Part shown: piece by piece, positions 1 to 10,160 of the stretch
Layout: the number at the start of each line of letters is the position of its first letter
How positions within the stretch are numbered: the stretch's first letter is position 1
Assembly: GCA_015501595.1 (NCBI GenBank)
Contig: JADNRX010000676.1
Coordinates: 1 to 26,859, forward strand
From: Hymenopellis radicata
Taxonomy: Eukaryota > Basidiomycota > Agaricomycetes > Agaricales > Physalacriaceae
Reading direction: 5' to 3'
Length of the DNA stretch: 26,859 nt
The notes under the pieces: model-generated
Databases searched by the model: none
Seen by the model: the letters and a program-made list of their open reading frames with translations, nothing else
What the model was told of the DNA's origin: nothing
Program-made: the position numbers and the translations under genes

Positions 1-176
1 CAATAAGGCAGGAGGAGCACCAACTTGCTTGTAACTACCACTGGCATTGGACGAGATCTCATTATTCAATCTGTCGTTCGCCAGCTCACGTAGGTGCAGC
101 TAACAAGTATTGACCATAATCACGGCCTTCTCTAGCCCCATTGATTACGCCTATTCTCAAGATGTAGCGCCAATTG

Positions 177-1607
177 CTACCGTCCTGATTGCAACGCCAC
201 AACCCATGTACATTCATCATTATAGTATATTATTGATAAGTAAATGAAATGCTGAATGATTGTCTTTGTTGATGATAGAATAGCGTCCGTCCGTTTACTC
301 ATACACCCACACGACCCCGCCCCATCCTGGAAATCGATCCCCTCTTGCTCAAAATACTCCGTCCACCAGATAAACACATCCTCCGCCAACATATCCGAAT
401 CCGCATCGACCAAAAAGCCGACCGTCCTGACCGTCTCCAAATTCGGAAACACCTCCCTCCTAATGGCCATCAAATGGGACTTTGTTGGGGACGCCTTGTC
501 CGGGTAGAGCCCGTTCGACGCGACCTCGCACACGCCGATGCGGCGCAGACCCTGATGCGGGGTATCGATCGTGATTACGGGAGACTGGATCGTGAACGTG
601 AGCGTGTGCAGATTGGGGCACGCGTCCGGGAGCAGGAATGTCTCCGGTTTGACATTATTCTCCAGAGACGATCCATGCAAGGGGCGCACGATTGGCTCTG
701 GGTCGAGGCCCGCGGAGGAGGGGAGATGTACCGAGAGGAGAGAAGGTCCGTGCAGCTTGAGGAACCGACGGAAGATATCTTGGGACGCGAAATATCCGGC
801 GTCGCACGGTTTGAGTGTCAGCGTGTTCAACGAGGGGAGAGCTAGGGACAAGGCAGCCGACATGCTGGCGTGACTGGATGCCAACACGAGATGCTCAAGG
901 AGCGGGAGGGTGGACATGTCATAGGCGGGAGTCACGTCACCACCTGAATAATTGCGGAGATCGAGGACGCGAATGGTGTGGAAGGATGAGAGATGGACTG
1001 GATTTATGAAGCTCTGATCCTTTGTATCCTTCCAATAAAGCTCTTGGAGGGAGGAGCCGTAGAGTCGCGTGATGCCGCGAACAAAGTCTGGGGGTAGTGA
1101 ATGCGACCAATTGCCGCACAAAATTCGCAGTCTTGGGCATAGGATAAATATCTGGTAGAGGGTCTGTAGGTAAGAAATACTATGTGCATTTCTGGCGTGG
1201 GTGAAGATCTCGAGATTTCTGACGAAGAGACCATACTCTGAGACGCGGCCGACTGGCGAGGTAGATATGTGACTCTCTAGAGCGTGAAGGATTATGGCAG
1301 CTCTTGAAGGGCTCAAGATTACGATGTGTTCGTAGAGTATTGGAGTGGCAATCTGGTGCCAGAGATGACAAACGAGGACAAGAGTAGCTTTGGTCCGCTG
1401 GGCGAGAAACGGGGTGTTGGGCGCCATGACGTTATTGGACGGGCGTCGGGGAATGAAGGGGTCCAGCGGAGATAGATGGTGGGATTTATACATGTACGTC
1501 GCAAACTGGAAGATCTCTAGCCATATCTCGGGGGGCAACGGCGGCAGAGGCTTCACCGTCGCAGGAGACACGGGTCTGCGTATAGGAGATGAAAATGTGC
1601 TATCCAA
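177..1607 (-). CDS. F-box-like domain protein with leucine-rich C-terminal half
   Basis: An open frame of about 476 residues. Near the N-terminus is an F-box-like segment (LPPLPPEIWLEIFQF, about residues 22-36), followed by a region with the W-x-x-I/V-A pattern usual after fungal F-boxes (LVCHLWHQIATPILYEHI). The rest holds irregular leucine-rich stretches such as the one around HTIRVLDLRNY. In this family the F-box binds Skp1 in an SCF ubiquitin ligase and the C-terminal part recruits the substrate; that is family knowledge, and the target cannot be read here. The 5' end is uncertain: the frame opens with TTG at 1607, has no in-frame ATG before the F-box, and meets an in-frame stop near 1698. 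The true start may therefore lie in an upstream exon or behind a small frame error. It is divergent from the Vps3844-like gene, with about 220 bp between them. Confidence 0.7.
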   Translation of the reverse strand: MDSTFSSPIRRPVSPATVKPLPPLPPEIWLEIFQFATYMYKSHHLSPLDPFIPRRPSNNVMAPNTPFLAQRTKATLVLVCHLWHQIATPILYEHIVILSPSRAAIILHALESHISTSPVGRVSEYGLFVRNLEIFTHARNAHSISYLQTLYQIFILCPRLRILCGNWSHSLPPDFVRGITRLYGSSLQELYWKDTKDQSFINPVHLSSFHTIRVLDLRNYSGGDVTPAYDMSTLPLLEHLVLASSHASMSAALSLALPSLNTLTLKPCDAGYFASQDIFRRFLKLHGPSLLSVHLPSSAGLDPEPIVRPLHGSSLENNVKPETFLLPDACPNLHTLTFTIQSPVITIDTPHQGLRRIGVCEVASNGLYPDKASPTKSHLMAIRREVFPNLETVRTVGFLVDADSDMLAEDVFIWWTEYFEQEGIDFQDGAGSCGCMSKRTDAILSSTKTIIQHFIYLSIIYYNDECTWVVALQSGR

Positions 1608-1830
1608 ACTTGAGCAGGCTGGATGAGGAAAGAGGGAGTGGTTACCATTCGAACGGGAAGAGTATGCGCTGAGCGGCGCTGAGTATCGCCTGCATGAACG
1701 TCAAAGGACAAGAGCAGAGACGCGTTCCAATTTGGAAGTCGCGTCATTCATCCCAATCCGGACAAGTGGCGGGCCCGCGCGCTGTAGCCAAGCAGCGCCA
1801 AATATACTCCTCCTCACACCCACCTTCACG

Positions 1831-2990
1831 ATGCTGGGCCTCCTTTCCTGCGGCCTGCTCCTCGTCGCCCTACAGCCAGCGCTGAGTATAAATGTATATC
1901 TCAATCCCCCAGGCTTGGCGCGCGCTCAACGTTGTCGCCCGCCGACGCAAGTGCTCTGCTGTCCCAACATTTAGGGCTGGAATCATTTGAGCCATTCCGC
2001 GACGTTTCTGGTGCAAGTTACAACGACGAACCCTTTGTCGGACAGGGAGCCAGGAATTCACTGCTTCTCACTGTGGAAGAGAGCGATGCCGATGGTCAGT
2101 ACATTGTACAAGATGGTAATGAATACGCTACTGACATTGACAACCAGCCATCTTACCGAGTGCTCTCAAGCCCTCCTTTAAACTGTCCTCTCCACCTGTC
2201 GAATCACTCTACTCAGTCATCTCCACTTACCTCAATCGTGCAAGGCACGCATACGCCTCCGTATACGAAGCCAGTCCCTCCCTTGCTCACTTCAACAATC
2301 TTCAACATTTGACCACCTTCTTGAACGAGGCAGAAGAATCCGAATTCTCTGCTATTGACCTGTCTGGCCTCGCCACTGTTCGCAAGACCTACGGCGTTGC
2401 CAGTGATGAATTCGCCCAGGCTGCATCCACCATTCGCGAGTTCCTCGAGCGAATTACGGCCCAAAAAGTCCAGTTGGCCATCCTCACATATACGCCTCTG
2501 CCTACTGTACACTACTCGAAGCGCCAGTCTGACGCCATGCAGTCGCAGACGCCATTGCCCCCTGATCACGCCCCGCCACAAGAACCCATCGGGTCTGTTT
2601 CCACTTGCTTCGCGTCAGAGGATGCATGCAGCGAAAGCACGGACTCTTGCTCGGGCCGGGGACAATGTGTGCAGGCAACCAAAGCTGGCAAGACCTGCTT
2701 TGTCTGCACATGTGGCGTCACCAAGACTGGTGAAGGCTCTCAGACCAAGACGGAGTACTGGGTGGGCGAAAGCTGCGAGCGCAAGGATGTTAGCGGGTAA
2801 GATTGATTTCTTTCCTCGCTGTACCGTCTCATCTGACGTTACTGTTCGTAGACCTTTCGTTCTTCTGACTGGAACAGTCATCATCATTGCCCTCGTCGCA
2901 GTCGGCGCGATATCGTTACTGGTAAGCGCCGGTGGAGAGGAGCTGCCGAGTACCCTCATGGGGAGTGCCGTCCACGCCAAGAAGGACTGA
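1831..2990 (+). CDS. DUF3844 / Vps3844 C-terminal domain membrane protein, one frame break near the N-terminus
   Basis: Exons 1831-2094, 2148-2796 and 2852-2990; introns of 53 and 55 nt, both with GT..AG ends and a CTGAC-type branch site. The ATG at 1831 starts a signal peptide (MLGLLSCGLLLVALQPALS) followed by INVYLNPP. The middle is a lumenal region. Near the C-terminus is an EGF-like block with eight cysteines (from STCFASEDAC to GESCERKD), then one membrane helix (FVLLTGTVIIIALVAVGAIS) and a short tail ending HAKKD. This order matches fungal DUF3844/Vps3844 proteins, type I membrane proteins linked by name to vacuolar sorting. The frame changes between INVYLNPP and LSPADASALLSQHLGLE. No GT..AG intron there has the right length, and one more C in the C5 run at 1906-1910 would join both parts, giving 350 residues. 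Either a sequencing indel or a real lesion. Confidence 0.82.
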
Positions 2991-3253
2991 TAGTCGTTGA
3001 AGAGCTAGGACGTTCGTAACATAATGCCGAATCGATATCTCCATATAATGAGTCCAGAAATGTTCGTAATAACGCCACTGCTGGTTGCTACGCTTCTTCT
3101 GCGCACTATACCCAAGGACCCACATCTGGTACTTGTAACCTTGGCACACGCGGTCACTGTCTTGTGAAAGCTAAGAAAGTAATTATCGATTTCTAGTACA
3201 ATGTTACAACGATTTTGAGTAAACCAAGGCACAAGTCTTTATCCCGCCGAGAG

Positions 3254-4412
3254 TCAATGGTGCGTAGGAAGCTTTCTAATCATCTGCTGATCTTCGGGCG
3301 CGCGAGGGGTGGGGGCGAGGCTGCTCAGAAAAGTGAGTGGTGCAAGCTTTTCTGGCGGACCGTGGGGAGCCGGCGGGTAGGGCGCGGGAGTGTATGGGCG
3401 ACTGTGACTGTGTCGTCGTGGCGGCGGTGGAGACGACGCCATGCGGTGGAAGTGGTACGATGGCCGCGATGAGGAGGGGCTCGGCGAGTCCGGGGAGGTC
3501 GGGGAGGGCGAGGCGGATCGCGGGTGGTATTGGACGTACTCGAGGCGCGAGTACGAAGCGCTGCCGCTCGACGACGAGCCGGCGTTGAAGATGTGCTCGG
3601 GGCGTCCCTTGACGGCGCGCGCCGTCTGGTAGTGCTCGTGCGGGACGGTGAGATTCGCGAGCTGGGGTATCTGGTCGACCGTGCGGAGGCTGTTGAGGGC
3701 CGCGTCGGTGAAGTAGGCAACTAGAGCAGCGCTAGGTCAACAACAACCGCTTTGCACACTCGGGGAAACGCCGTACTGAGGTGCCACTTTCGCGTTCCAC
3801 CGGGAGATGGGAACGTTGACTGTGTAGGTCTGTTTCGTCAGTACAGACTTGGCAGCGTCGTTCCGTGACCTGGGGGGGAGGGAGAAGCGTCAGCTATAAC
3901 ACCCGAGCGCACAAAATCACCCACGAATGCGAGGTCCGCAATGCGTTCCCGTTATACAAGTGATTCTCGTCCTGCTTTTCCTGATAGAACAGGAATCCCT
4001 AATTATAATGTAAAAAATCAGCACATTTTTTGGAACACCATCCGGGCAAGGAACCTTACATCTCTGACCCTCGATGGGCCCCAGCGGATACCTGCCATCG
4101 CCTGAGAACACTACGCTGGTCAAAGGTAACAGCGATCTCACCATCGGTCCAACGCTCGATGCCGGTCTGGGATTACAGCATGAGCATTGAAACACACTAT
4201 CGCGAGGAAAAGACCGGATACCCCAGTGGACTCGGCGCTGGCGCCGCGCTCCTCCCAGACATACACGTTACCAGCAGAAATCAGACTACGCTCGTCCGTG
4301 TCCAGACGGCGAGTTATCATCGGAAGATATTGAGCGAGACGGCGTGGAAGATGACGCGAGCGTCAGAGGGAGTGCAGATGCGTATCCCGGCGCAGGTCGA
4401 TCGCTGATGCAT
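3254..4412 (-). CDS. Gti1/Pac2 family (WOPR domain) transcriptional regulator, two frame breaks
   Basis: Six exons on the minus strand: 4412-4222, 4166-4142, 4091-4060, 3998-3925, 3869-3777 and 3720-3254. Spliced, they give the WOPR signatures in order: PSDARVIFHAV, MITRRLDTDERSLISAGNVY, VWEERGASAEST, GIERWTDGIRWGPSRVRD, FLFYQEKQDENHLYNG, then SVLTKQTYTVNVP and RKWHLIAYFTD. The tail is Ser/Pro-rich and ends QQMIRKLPTHH. Proteins of this family (Wor1, Ryp1, Gti1, Pac2) bind DNA through the two-part WOPR domain and control morphology, mating or nutrient switches. Two one-base frame changes are present: one base short near 4321-4326 (between SLNI and PMITRRL), and one base extra in CCC at 3802-3804 (before GGTRKWHL). 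With both allowed for, the length is 293 residues and every splice phase fits. The ATG at 4412 is the usual family start. Identity is firm; integrity of the reading frame is not. Confidence 0.85.
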
Positions 4413-4510
4413 GGCCTAGTATATCGATGACGAGGGGATGAAAAGTGGCTGGCGAAGGTAACGAAGTGGTTACCCTCAGTCGCTGTTTTATCAGCGAAAG
4501 CATAACCCAC

Positions 4511-5700
4511 ATATTGGCATATGACAGATGGGGCAGTCCCAAAAGTTACGGCACAGATTCCAAACGATCCAAAACGAAGTTCACTAATAGAGATTTAAGA
4601 AGTTTTTATCAAACAGGGAAGATATTTGCGTACCTTGTCACGTACGGTGATGATAAAATAGTCTCGGCTGGTTTGTGCGTTCCGAGTCTGAATGTACGCG
4701 CGTGTTTGGAGCGTGATACGACCTGAAATGAAATGAAAGTAAAACGGGGGTCAGGCCTAGACTATAAACGCAGCTGAATTGAACTTACATGTAGGTTCAC
4801 AGTCGAAAGGCAAGGAAGAATGTCCTCGTAAGTGGTGTGTATAGTCCGGTAATAGAGGAGGCATCTTCTTGGCTCGGATGCAATGCCCGCCGCATTGTGC
4901 CTAGTTTTGGAAAAAAGCACACCGAGAAGACATGATCTTACACCACAAGACCCTCATCCCAATCCATCGAGGACTGGACAGGTAGAATCGCCGCCGTGTG
5001 AACCAGTCTGATTTTGGGGGGCCACATATCACTGTCCGACCTCTTTGGAGTAACGGGGATCACACTAACGCGAAAGATTGCCGGTGATGGAATGTTGGAA
5101 CCCGAACAGGCAGAGGCGCTACGCAGTTGGGACATCTTCTGTGAATCCAGGGCCCAGCATTGACTGTTTACGATAGCTTCCTCGAAAGCCGCGCGCAGAG
5201 AGCTGCAAGCACGAGACTCAGAGACGTCTGTCGCCAGATCCATCTCGGATTTAGCGAGCGACAAAGGCCACGCCACTGATTCAAATGTCAACAGGGATAT
5301 GAAGAGAGAAGCATCGCGACGATTCAGCAGTGTGAATAGGTTGATAGCCCGGAGAATCTTTGCTGGTGATACGCCACTTTGCGTAAAGTACCCACGGACA
5401 AGAATACATTGTCCTCCGTCGAAATCAGACAAAGCAGGTTGGGCGTCAAGTCGTTGCGCCATTAGGTAGGTCGACTGGGACGACATTGCAGCATGCTTGG
5501 ATAACTTTAGGTCACGGTCGCCTTCCAACTTGAATTCCGCAAGTCCAAAGCCCCGACCTGGCTCCTTGCAGGGTATGATTAGAGCATTTTCCACCTGTCA
5601 ATGACCTGAACGTTAACATGACAAACCAAACATAAAGTAGACGGCTCTTGCCATAAATGGCGTTATTCGCCACACGACGCGTTGGACATAGAGAGTACAT
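4511..5700 (-). CDS. Unidentified spliced reading frame upstream of the WOPR gene
   Basis: I do not recognise this product. The core exon is open from about 5594 to 4942 and contains GRGFGLAEFKLEGDRDLKLS and AKILRAINLFTLLNRRD. It is followed by exons 4900-4789, 4722-4634 and 4583-4511. Their GT..AG junctions keep frame throughout (phases 2, 0, 2, 0), which is unlikely by chance and argues for a real transcript. A possible first exon with ATG at 5700 (MYSLCPTRRVANNAIYG) would need a 37 nt intron, shorter than the others here, so the start is doubtful. The 3' end is also open. Read straight on, the last exon stops at 4286 inside the WOPR gene in another frame. Alternatively a 95 nt intron (4510-4416) would splice it in frame just before the WOPR ATG. 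No domain, signal peptide or membrane segment is apparent. Confidence 0.4.
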
Positions 5701-7939
5701 GTTTTACTCCGCCCCAGTATGTCCGCGAAGTGTTCTTACAACATGACCATTCTAGGACACGAACATGAATGCCTATCAAAAGATATGTTTTTTTCATGTC
5801 ATCGTGGTGGTTCAATCAAAAGAGGGTGCGAGCGGGGAATAAAATCACGGCCGATTGCCGAAGTTGCCGGGGCCCGCTAATCAATCGCTCGCCACTTGCC
5901 ACAAGCGCTGTGAGCCTGCTACGCCCTTTGCTGGGACCTAGAACTTGAACCAACTATCACGATATCACTCGGCTTTGTCAGGAAAACATCTATCTTCGGA
6001 GTCTCCGTATTCTGTCCGCCAGCTTACGGCCAATTCCCTACTCAGAAGCCGAATCGTCTTTCTGAGCGACAGAGGAGGCAATCACCATTCACTCGAATTA
6101 TCCTACGCTCGATTCGGTCCCTGTCACCGCACACATAGTTGCCCCAACAACCATCAGACCCAAATGAATCACCCATCCGCTTCCTGTCACCATGTTCTAG
6201 GGCTTCCCGCCGTTTATGGACATCCCACTTCATTCCACCGCCACATCTATCAATAGGAAGCGCGGCGCGACTCGGGTGGCTAAGAACAAAACGAACTGGG
6301 CTTTCAGTATGTTTTATTCGTTACCACATCTTTAACTCATCGGCGGTGTTTCTCCTGGAAGGAAGCGTTATTCTTGGGCAGTCTACAGCCGTCCTCGCCC
6401 AACTGGGGACATCCAGTCGCACAGTCCCTGAAACTCTCTGGTCCAGAACCTGCTCATTTGGCCTGTCTGCCAGTATAAACTCAGCTGCGCCATCCTCCCG
6501 GACACTGATACCTACTTGCGAGTAGTTCATACAACAGTCCGTTTGGCTTTATCATTAAACAAGCACTAGCGAACGCAAACTATCGTAAGCTCTTCTGCGC
6601 TTCGCACTCGTGGCGTGTGTATGTGATTCACCCTCACTAAATGGCTTGTCTGAAAGTGCCTGATATGCTTTGCTTCGTATTCCTTTCGTCGCTTGAAACT
6701 CCGAGTCGCTACCAAGTCGTCATTCCGTCGACGCTGCAGATGCCCATTCACTTATTCAGTTTTCGCACTATTGGTCGCGCCGACGCTCGCAACGGCATTT
6801 AACATAGTCCAGACGGCGTCTCCTCATTACTGGCATCTGTCATTCCCCCGACCGCCCATCCGACACGAAATGACACTCGAGATGCAAAAAGGCTCTAGCT
6901 TCTCGGCGTCGTCGGAATCAATCTCTTTCATCTTCGTCAACGCCACAAGCCATTCGCGCCGCGGAGGTTGGGCTGGTCCATGCGTGTATGTCGAGCTCTC
7001 AATTCAATACAGACTTTGCTTTGTAACAGAGGCCCGATTTCCGGAGAGATAGGGAGCATGAGCTATACGGGAACAATACGTCCGACTACGTTAATGCTAA
7101 TGACTACTACAGATCAGCCAACGGCCCATCCTTGGGCTAGTTCCTGATCCTGGCGCTCGATTGGTTCGCACGACCCCCCTTCGCAGATAATTTTGAACAT
7201 TGAAGACTCGCAGTACGGTATACATATGAAGTAACGGCCTTACTTCAGAGCGTTCATTAACGAAAACAAGCAACAAACGCTTCGCCGCGGGAGTGTTTTG
7301 GATTACATTGATGAAATAACTTATGTACGATCTGGGAAGTGATCCTTTAGCTCGTCTGTGGCGATATTAACAGTCGAATTCTGAATTGACCCATCTGTCG
7401 AGTCAGCTGCAAGACGTCTTGGACTAAAGGACGAATGTCGTTGAACATTACGGGGTTGTTAACTGTTGCCAGAAGCGCAACTAGTGGTCGGCAGCGCACG
7501 ACTCTATGTGTGGCGCGGATGCAATGCTAAATAGTCACTGAATGTTGCACTGATCAACTCTGATTAGCACGTCTCTCGTTTCTCTGCCCGTAGTAGCGCC
7601 GCCGCAAGAAACCGTTCGCCCTGTTCTTGTACTCTTTCGTCTAGATGAAAAGGCATGATCAGAAAAGTCCAAGGAAATTCTCTATTTGCCATCAAGGAAG
7701 AGATACAGTGAGGTGATGTGAGTAGCTAACCTATGAGTATGTATATGCTGTAAGCGCGCAAGAAATGGACCAGACTATCTAAATACCCATGCAACTAAAC
7801 CGATTGTATGTAATAAGAAGAGTTAAGGTATCGAAATGTACACTGGGATGGTACAGTGGGGGAATACGAGCGTTCTAGACGTGCGCAGGACGTGACGTGG
7901 GGCGTTAAGAACGTGAAGGGGAAACAAGAAACAATCGGA
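5701..7939. other. 2.2 kb with no supportable gene
   Basis: Several short open frames occur: 5945-6256 and 6139-6525 on plus, 6321-6530 on minus, 6693-7052 on plus. None shows a recognisable domain, and I could not chain them with convincing splice sites. The minus frame 6530-6321 begins with ATG (MNYSQVGISVREDG) and reads rather like protein, but nothing supports it further. The last part (about 7700-7939) is probably the 3' flank of the gene that ends at 7940. I see no tRNA, terminal inverted repeat or tandem repeat. Confidence 0.4.
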
Positions 7940-8821
7940 TTATTTCCTTTTATGTTTCTTCTTCGCGCCATCAATGACGGCGCCAGCGTCTGTGATCATC
8001 TGCTGCAGCTGTCCACTCTGGTGGAGGGAACGAATTGCTGATATGGGACCGACGTATCGGCCGCCAATCAACAAGATGGGGAGTTCGTCCGTGGATGCTA
8101 GTCTCTGCACGAGGGGCACGAGCACCTCGTAGTCGTCTCGGGTATCAACATCAATGATGGTAGGCGCAGGATGCAGATGCAGGTCTGCGATCATAGTCTT
8201 GACTTCGCGGGATACGGGCGAGTACAACTGAAAGGATAATGAATTAGGCGAGGCGATCGAAACAGATGTAAAAAAACTCACCTTTGAATACAGAAAGACG
8301 GGGTTGCGCGTCCAGACATCCTCTATCATCTGTTTGACCTCGTCAGAGGCGCGGGGACTGCGAGTGTCAAAGTCGAGCACAAGCTGGGGGTCAATGGGAT
8401 GGGCAGGGTCCACAAAGGGCGGTATGACATTCTGGGGCAGGCTGGCCAGGAAACTCGAGACCGCAGCAATTTCCTGATCGGGCGCGAGCTGCAGTGGGTG
8501 GGACGTCGGTTTCCTGTGAGCGTGCAGATCATGGTGATTCCGTAACGACTCTAAGGCAAGTGTCATCTGCGCGGCTGCTGCCGGAACCTCTTGCCGTTTG
8601 AGAGCAAGTGTGGGTGACAGCGCGCTTTGCTGAAAGACAAAGAGGTAGAGGGACAGGAAAAATAGGGCGAATAAGGCGATAAAGGTAGTTCTGTGGCGAT
8701 GTTTCCGGGGTTGGAGAACGGCCATCAGGGAGGAGGAGTACGAAAGTGAGGCGGTGTGTCTGTGTGCAGGTAGGATGGAATCGCGTAAGGGTGTACGGCT
8801 GGTAATGCGAGGCACAGGCAT
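7940..8821 (-). CDS. Membrane-anchored glutaredoxin-fold protein with Ser in place of the catalytic Cys
   Basis: Two exons, 8821-8282 and 8227-7940, joined across a 54 nt intron (gtgagt..ttcag), give about 275 residues. The ATG at 8821 (MPVPRITSR) precedes a basic stretch (RKHRHR) and one membrane helix (FIALFALFFLSLYLFVF), which suggests a type II anchor in the secretory pathway, as in yeast Grx6/Grx7. The C-terminal third has the glutaredoxin pattern: VFLYSKLYSPVSREVK where active enzymes have SKxxCPYS, then TIIDVDTRDD, the cis-proline loop ELPILLIGG, and a final helix (SAIRSLHQSGQL). Ser stands where the nucleophilic Cys should be and no Cys lies nearby, so ordinary glutathione-dependent reduction is unlikely. 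A glutathione-binding, scaffold or sensor role is inference. The intron is a multiple of three and stop-free, so a retained form would add 18 residues just before the active-site loop. Confidence 0.75.
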   Translation of the reverse strand: MPVPRITSRTPLRDSILPAHRHTASLSYSSSLMAVLQPRKHRHRTTFIALFALFFLSLYLFVFQQSALSPTLALKRQEVPAAAAQMTLALESLRNHHDLHAHRKPTSHPLQLAPDQEIAAVSSFLASLPQNVIPPFVDPAHPIDPQLVLDFDTRSPRASDEVKQMIEDVWTRNPVFLYSKVSFFTSVSIASPNSLSFQLYSPVSREVKTMIADLHLHPAPTIIDVDTRDDYEVLVPLVQRLASTDELPILLIGGRYVGPISAIRSLHQSGQLQQMITDAGAVIDGAKKKHKRK

Positions 8822-10160
8822 CTTATTACGCCACGGCAGAAATGTAAAAAGATAAATGAAGGTGGGCTGCCGGATGGCGAAGGAACGTGGTGGTGCAGAA
8901 CAAAGGATAACTACCTTTCCAGGGTCCTTCCAGAAACAGAAACGAGGCGTCGCCGATTGCTTGCCGAATTTCACTACCATCCGTTCGTTCCTCGTTCTTG
9001 TTCCGTTCTCCCGGCTCCGAGGAACGCTGTTTCACCCTTTTGAAAAAGCAAGACCATTCATTCGCTGTCGGAGACCCTCTACACTCTCTGAGAGAACGAA
9101 ATCGCGTAGATTGACTTCAAAATATCAAGTGTAGAAGCTGCAGAAGTACGCTATCGATTAGCTCGGCTTCCAACTTCCCTAAGGGTAAAGAAGGTAGAGC
9201 ATAAGGTAACCATGTGTAGAACAGGCTTGATTCCTCCGGTGTGAACTCATTTGCACAGACGTGCATATGCATGATCCCTCAATCCCCCGAGTCTTTCCAC
9301 CCCAGCAATCTACATACCACTCTCAATTCCACGTCGCGTAAAAAAAACACGATAAATCGCCGCCATCCTTCTACTCGATCGCGTCCCGAAATAACAAAAA
9401 GTTCCGTCGGAAGCTCTTCTCATCTTCACCTCATCCTTCCTAAACGAGTTCTTCCATCTGTCTACCGAAGTTACTAAACTTGTTCTACACTGTGTACCAC
9501 TCTAGGTGCGCTCGAGATGGTACGCATCCCTCCGGTATACTTCCGCCCTCCACCACGCATGGCTGTTGTCAAGTCCACGAACCATTTCATTTACGGGGCG
9601 ATCATATACCCTCAATACCCCACAAAACTTCAAGGTTTTCATGGACATTTAGGAGTCCGACACTCCATGCTTCATTCGTCTTACATACATGAGGTCATAA
9701 AGTGGTCCATAAAGGGGGGATGAAGGGATTCGGAAAGTGCGTGAGAACGCATCGGCCGCCACACAGCTGCTTGGATCCGACGGAGAGATGGCCGCACGCG
9801 CGGTTGAAAGGACGGAACAAACTCGGAGTCTCATGAAGTCCGGATAACCCCTCAGTTCGTACTCTGCGTCACCGTGGCATTGAAGTCCAGCTTCAACTTG
9901 CATTCTAGATTATCGATCCAACCTTGATACATATCTACAAGATCTTTCATATGGATGCCTACGAACAACACGGTGAACGACAGTGATCTGCACCCGAGTC
10001 CTTTACCGCAACGACTGGGAGCTTCAATGCGAGAATATGCCATGCTTTGAGCGCCACTGCGTGGTAGACGTCAAGTATCACGTACCGGTGGAATGGTATA
10101 GGTACAACACTTGACTCCATCCGGACCGACTGGCACACAGCACGGTATCTATACAATGAT
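8822..10160. other. 1.3 kb intergenic, no supportable gene
   Basis: This stretch holds the promoter of the glutaredoxin-fold gene (5' flank from 8822) and the 3' flank of the CDF/TMEM163-like gene (to 10160). Open frames at 9241-9477, 9480-9723 and 9649-9903 are short, of low-complexity composition and without recognisable motifs. I see no RNA gene, repeat or element end. Confidence 0.45.

Noticed and set aside
1894..1912. A 19 nt GT..AG interval as an intron explaining the Vps3844-like frame change
   Set aside because: Too short to splice, and 19 mod 3 is 1 where a length of 2 mod 3 is needed.
3325..3720. Minus-strand frame of 131 codons rich in Arg, Ser and Thr
   Set aside because: It overlaps the last WOPR exon in another frame. 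The frame carrying AYFTDAALNSL continues the domain and is preferred.
4445..4726. Plus-strand open frame of 93 codons
   Set aside because: It lies antisense to minus-strand exons whose splice phases agree, and shows no domain. Treated as a shadow.
6693..7052. Plus frame with a signal-peptide-like hydrophobic stretch (VFALLVAPTLATAFN)
   Set aside because: The stretch lies about 25 residues inside the frame after a very basic segment, and nothing downstream resembles a secreted family; no supporting splice structure.
7940..7957. KxKxx (KHKRK) at the C-terminus of the glutaredoxin-fold protein as an ER retrieval signal
   Set aside because: Such signals act on the cytosolic side; with an N-terminal type II anchor this end would be lumenal.
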